Shown piece after piece: positions 61,570 through 64,000 of a stretch of DNA of 64,000 nucleotides (position 1 is its first letter; each line of letters begins with the position of its first letter). The notes under the pieces were generated by a model, which searched no databases, had not been told where the DNA came from, and worked only from the letters and a program-made list of their open reading frames with translations. This stretch comes from Aromatoleum aromaticum EbN1 (GTDB taxonomy: Bacteria; Pseudomonadota; Gammaproteobacteria; Burkholderiales; Rhodocyclaceae), in NCBI RefSeq assembly GCF_000025965.1, contig NC_006513.1, positions 3,658,001-3,722,000 of the forward strand, read 5' to 3'. The position numbers and the translations under genes were made by a program.

Positions 61570-63120
61570 TTATTCGCGCGGGCCGGCGAGCGGCGCGGGT
61601 TCGCGCGGCTCGGCGCTGTCCTTGCGGCGCTCGGGGAACAGCGAATTGCGCGTCACGCCGGTCGACGAGTCGTTACCGAACGTGAAGCCGTTCTGGCCCT
61701 GGAAGGCGTGGTAGTCGTCGAGACGGATTTCCTCGTGCGCGGTCGGCACGACGAAGCGGTCCTCGTAGTTCGCGATCGCCAGATAACGGTACATCTCCTT
61801 CGCGATGTTCTCGTCGATGCCGGCGCGCTGCAGCGGCCCGACGTCCGGCTTGCCTTCGACGTGGATCGAGCGCATGTAGGAGCGCATCGCGAGCAGGCGG
61901 TTGAGTGCGCCCGTGATGTATTCGGTCTTGCCCGCGGTCAGCAGGTTCGCGAGGTACTGCACCGGCAGGCGCATCGCCTCCGCTTTCGGAATCACGCCGT
62001 CGGCTTCGGTCGGCAGCGTCTTCTGGTCGATCTGCGACTGCACCGGGGAAAGCGGCGGTATGTACCAGATCATCGGCAGCGTGCGGAACTCGGGGTGCAG
62101 CGGGAACGCGATCTTCCACTCGACTGCCATCTTGTAGATCGGCGACTTCTGCGCGGCGTCGATCCAGCTCTGCGGCACGCCGTCCTTCAGCGCCTGGGCG
62201 ATGATCGCGGGGTCGTACGGATCGACGAAGAGGTCGAGGTGGGCCTTGTAGAGGTCCTGCTCGTTGTCGGTCGAAGCGGCGTCCAGCAGCTTGTCGGCGT
62301 CATAGAGGATGATACCGTTGTAGCGGATGCGGCCGACGCAGGATTCCGAGCACACGGTCGGCAGGCCGGATTCGACGCGCGGGTAGCAGCCGATGCACTT
62401 TTCGGCCTTCGACGATTCCCAGTTGAAGAACACTTTCTTGTACGGGCAGCCGGAGATGCACATCCGCCAGCCGCGGCAGCGGTCCTGGTCGGCGAGCACG
62501 ATGCCGTCTTCCTCGCGCTTGTAAAGTGCGCCGGACGGGCAGGACGCGACACAGGCGGGGTTGATGCAGTGGTTGCAGATGCGCGGCAGGTACAGGTGGA
62601 AGGTGTTCTCGAACTGCTTGTACATCTCCTTCTGCATGTTCGCGAAGTTGGCGTCCTGCGAGCGCGCGGCAAATTCGCCGGCCAGGTCGTCTTCCCAGTT
62701 CGGGCCCCACGTGATCTTGTCCATTTTCTGACCGGTGATCTGCGACACCGGGCGCGCCGTCGGCGTGGCTTCCGACAGCGGCGCGTTCTGCAGGCGGGCG
62801 TAGTCGTACGTGAACGGCTCGTAGTAGTCGTCGATCTCCGGCATGTTCGGGTTGGCGAAAATCTGCACGATCTTCTTCAACCGGCCGCCGGCCTTCAGTT
62901 CGAGCTTGCCGTTGACCTTTTCCCAGCCGCCTTTCCACTTTTCCTGGTTTTCCCACTGCTTCGGATAGCCGATGCCGGGTTTCGATTCAACGTTGTTGAA
63001 CCAGGCGTATTCGATGCCCTTGCGGTTCGACCAGACGTTCTTGCAGGTCACCGAGCAGGTATGGCAACCGATGCACTTGTCCAGGTTGAATACCATCGCG
63101 AATTGCGCGCGGATTTTCAT
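61570..63120 (-). CDS. narH: Respiratory nitrate reductase beta subunit NarH
   Basis: Iron-sulfur subunit (516 aa) that carries electrons from NarI to NarG. Four cysteine motifs are intact: CIGCHTCSVTC (Cys16, 19, 22, 26), CNHCINPACVASCP, CRGWRMCISGCP (with Trp replacing one Cys, the [3Fe-4S] site typical of NarH) and CIGCYPRVESGLPTVCSESC. AGGAGA precedes ATG 63120. It is separated from narG by an unusually long 169-bp spacer holding a palindromic repeat. Confidence 0.96.
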   Translation of the reverse strand: MKIRAQFAMVFNLDKCIGCHTCSVTCKNVWSNRKGIEYAWFNNVESKPGIGYPKQWENQEKWKGGWEKVNGKLELKAGGRLKKIVQIFANPNMPEIDDYYEPFTYDYARLQNAPLSEATPTARPVSQITGQKMDKITWGPNWEDDLAGEFAARSQDANFANMQKEMYKQFENTFHLYLPRICNHCINPACVASCPSGALYKREEDGIVLADQDRCRGWRMCISGCPYKKVFFNWESSKAEKCIGCYPRVESGLPTVCSESCVGRIRYNGIILYDADKLLDAASTDNEQDLYKAHLDLFVDPYDPAIIAQALKDGVPQSWIDAAQKSPIYKMAVEWKIAFPLHPEFRTLPMIWYIPPLSPVQSQIDQKTLPTEADGVIPKAEAMRLPVQYLANLLTAGKTEYITGALNRLLAMRSYMRSIHVEGKPDVGPLQRAGIDENIAKEMYRYLAIANYEDRFVVPTAHEEIRLDDYHAFQGQNGFTFGNDSSTGVTRNSLFPERRKDSAEPREPAPLAGPRE

Positions 63121-63174
63121 TCGTTTCTCCTAATCCTTGATCCTGGGAGCGAGGGCGTGGTGCCGCTTCGCTCC

Positions 63175-63260
63175 GGGTGGGGTATTTGCTCCGCGGGCTG
63201 CGGAACTCGCTCGCTATGCTCGCTCAGACAGTCCTCGCCCGCTCCGCAAACACCCCACCC
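63175..63260. repeat. Large imperfect palindrome in the narG-narH spacer
   Basis: Arms 63175-63198 and 63237-63260 (24 nt each) pair with a few mismatches around a 38-nt centre containing CTCGCTCGCTATGCTCGCTC. nar genes are normally nearly adjacent, so this looks like an inserted intergenic repeat of the REP/palindrome kind. Confidence 0.7.
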
Positions 63261-63289
63261 TCCGTAAATACGTCCTGTCGGCTCCTCAA

Positions 63290-64000
63290 TTACCGCGGGC
63301 CGACCCCGACCGGATTGCGCTGCGCTTCCCGCTCGGCGGTCAGCGGCCGTTCAAGCCAGTCGATGTCCTGGTCCGCGACCTTGTGCAGCACCACCATCTC
63401 GTCACGCTGGCAGCCCACCGTGCCGTAGTAGTTGAAGCTGTACGCGAGCTGAGCGTAGCCGCCGACCATGTTCGTCGGCTTGACGATCACGCGCGTCACG
63501 GAGTTCAGGATGCCGCCGCGCTTGCCGGTGGAAGGCGAGCCGGGGACATTCACCGTCTTTTCCTGTGCGTGGTACATCAGCGCCATGCCGCGCGGCACGC
63601 GCTGCGACACCACTGCGCGGGCCATCGTCGCGCCGTTCGCGTTGATCGCCTCGACCCAGTCGTTGTCCTTCAGGCCGATTTCCTTCGCATCGTCTTCCGA
63701 CACCCACACGTACGGGCCGCCACGGAACAGCGACAGCATGCGCAGGTTGTCCTGGTACGACGAGTGGATGCCCCACTTGGAGTGCGGCGTGATCCACGAC
63801 AGCGTCAGGTGCGGCTTCTTGCGTACCGAATCGGGGATCACGTTCTGCGCCTTCGTGTCGACCGGCGGACGATACGCGCAGAAACCTTCGCCGAAGTCGA
63901 GGAACCACTCGTGATCCTGGTAGAAGTGGGCGCGGCCGGTCAGGGTGCGGAACGGGATGTGCTCGTGGATGTTCGTGTAGCCGGCGGTGTAGCTGACCGT
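63290..64000 (-). CDS. narG: Respiratory nitrate reductase alpha subunit NarG (C-terminal part)
   Basis: The C-terminal 236 residues of the molybdenum-containing catalytic subunit; the rest lies beyond the right edge. Recognisable stretches are YQDHEWFLDFGEGFCAYRPP, PHLTLSWITPHSKWGIHSSY, LFRGGPYVWVSEDDAKEIGL (molybdopterin-dinucleotide-binding domain) and the C-terminal SFNYYGTVGCQRDEMVVLHK. The reading frame is open to the edge. The active-site Asp and [4Fe-4S] ligands are outside the window. Confidence 0.96.
   Translation of the reverse strand, partial: TVSYTAGYTNIHEHIPFRTLTGRAHFYQDHEWFLDFGEGFCAYRPPVDTKAQNVIPDSVRKKPHLTLSWITPHSKWGIHSSYQDNLRMLSLFRGGPYVWVSEDDAKEIGLKDNDWVEAINANGATMARAVVSQRVPRGMALMYHAQEKTVNVPGSPSTGKRGGILNSVTRVIVKPTNMVGGYAQLAYSFNYYGTVGCQRDEMVVLHKVADQDIDWLERPLTAEREAQRNPVGVGPR

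Overview
The window reads as chromosomal DNA of a GC-rich, denitrifying betaproteobacterium. The complete clade-I type nos cluster, narGHJI with narXL, PiT and CysTWA transporters and the style of the intergenic palindromes point to the Aromatoleum/Azoarcus/Thauera group. That placement is inference from gene content; no rRNA or other marker gene is present. No tRNA, rRNA or CRISPR array was seen.

Layout. 1-13.2 kb is mostly housekeeping: a gamma carbonic anhydrase-like protein cut at the left edge, rlmJ, a MazG-like pyrophosphohydrolase, a PiT phosphate transporter, FolE, an SrkA-like kinase, YaeQ, an orphan outer-membrane protein, a CorC/HlyC-type protein, an ALDH7 dehydrogenase, a methyltransferase and a DUF1415 protein. 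At 13.3-15.8 kb an RbgA/YlqF-like GTPase is followed by an intact IS1182-family element (14233-15777) inserted exactly at its stop codon. 16.9-20.8 kb carries a sulfate uptake operon, sbp-cysT-cysW-cysA. 20.9-26.8 kb holds minus-strand genes: a GNAT enzyme, a KTSC-like protein, a PhaC-like hydrolase, an EAL protein and a chemoreceptor.

Two accessory blocks stand out. At 27.05-29.89 kb a J-domain protein heads a tight run of three proteins I do not recognise. At 33.47-39.98 kb seven minus-strand genes lie head to tail: a thermostable-hemolysin family protein, an acyl-adenylate ligase, a heme-oxygenase-fold (putative diiron) oxidase, an SDR, an exported TPR protein, and an OmpR/QseC-type two-component system. 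This looks like an uncharacterised fatty-acyl modification pathway with its own sensor. ABC exporters sit at 30-31.7 kb and 40.7-44.3 kb; the second is headed by a TetR regulator with a perfect palindromic operator candidate.

44.5-64 kb is a denitrification region. A DUF59 protein and an NnrS-like membrane protein are followed by a lipoprotein cytochrome c under a perfect FNR/DNR box (47008-47021). Convergent with it, on the minus strand, is nosZ-nosR-orf-nosDFYL, tailed by two small genes coupled to nosL. Upstream of nosZ, also on the minus strand, lie narG (partial)-narH-narJ-narI, narX-narL and a small membrane protein. Together they would let the cell sense nitrate (NarXL), reduce it to nitrite (NarGHI) and reduce N2O to N2 (NosZ with its maturation and electron-donor proteins). 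Nitrite and NO reductases are not in this window.
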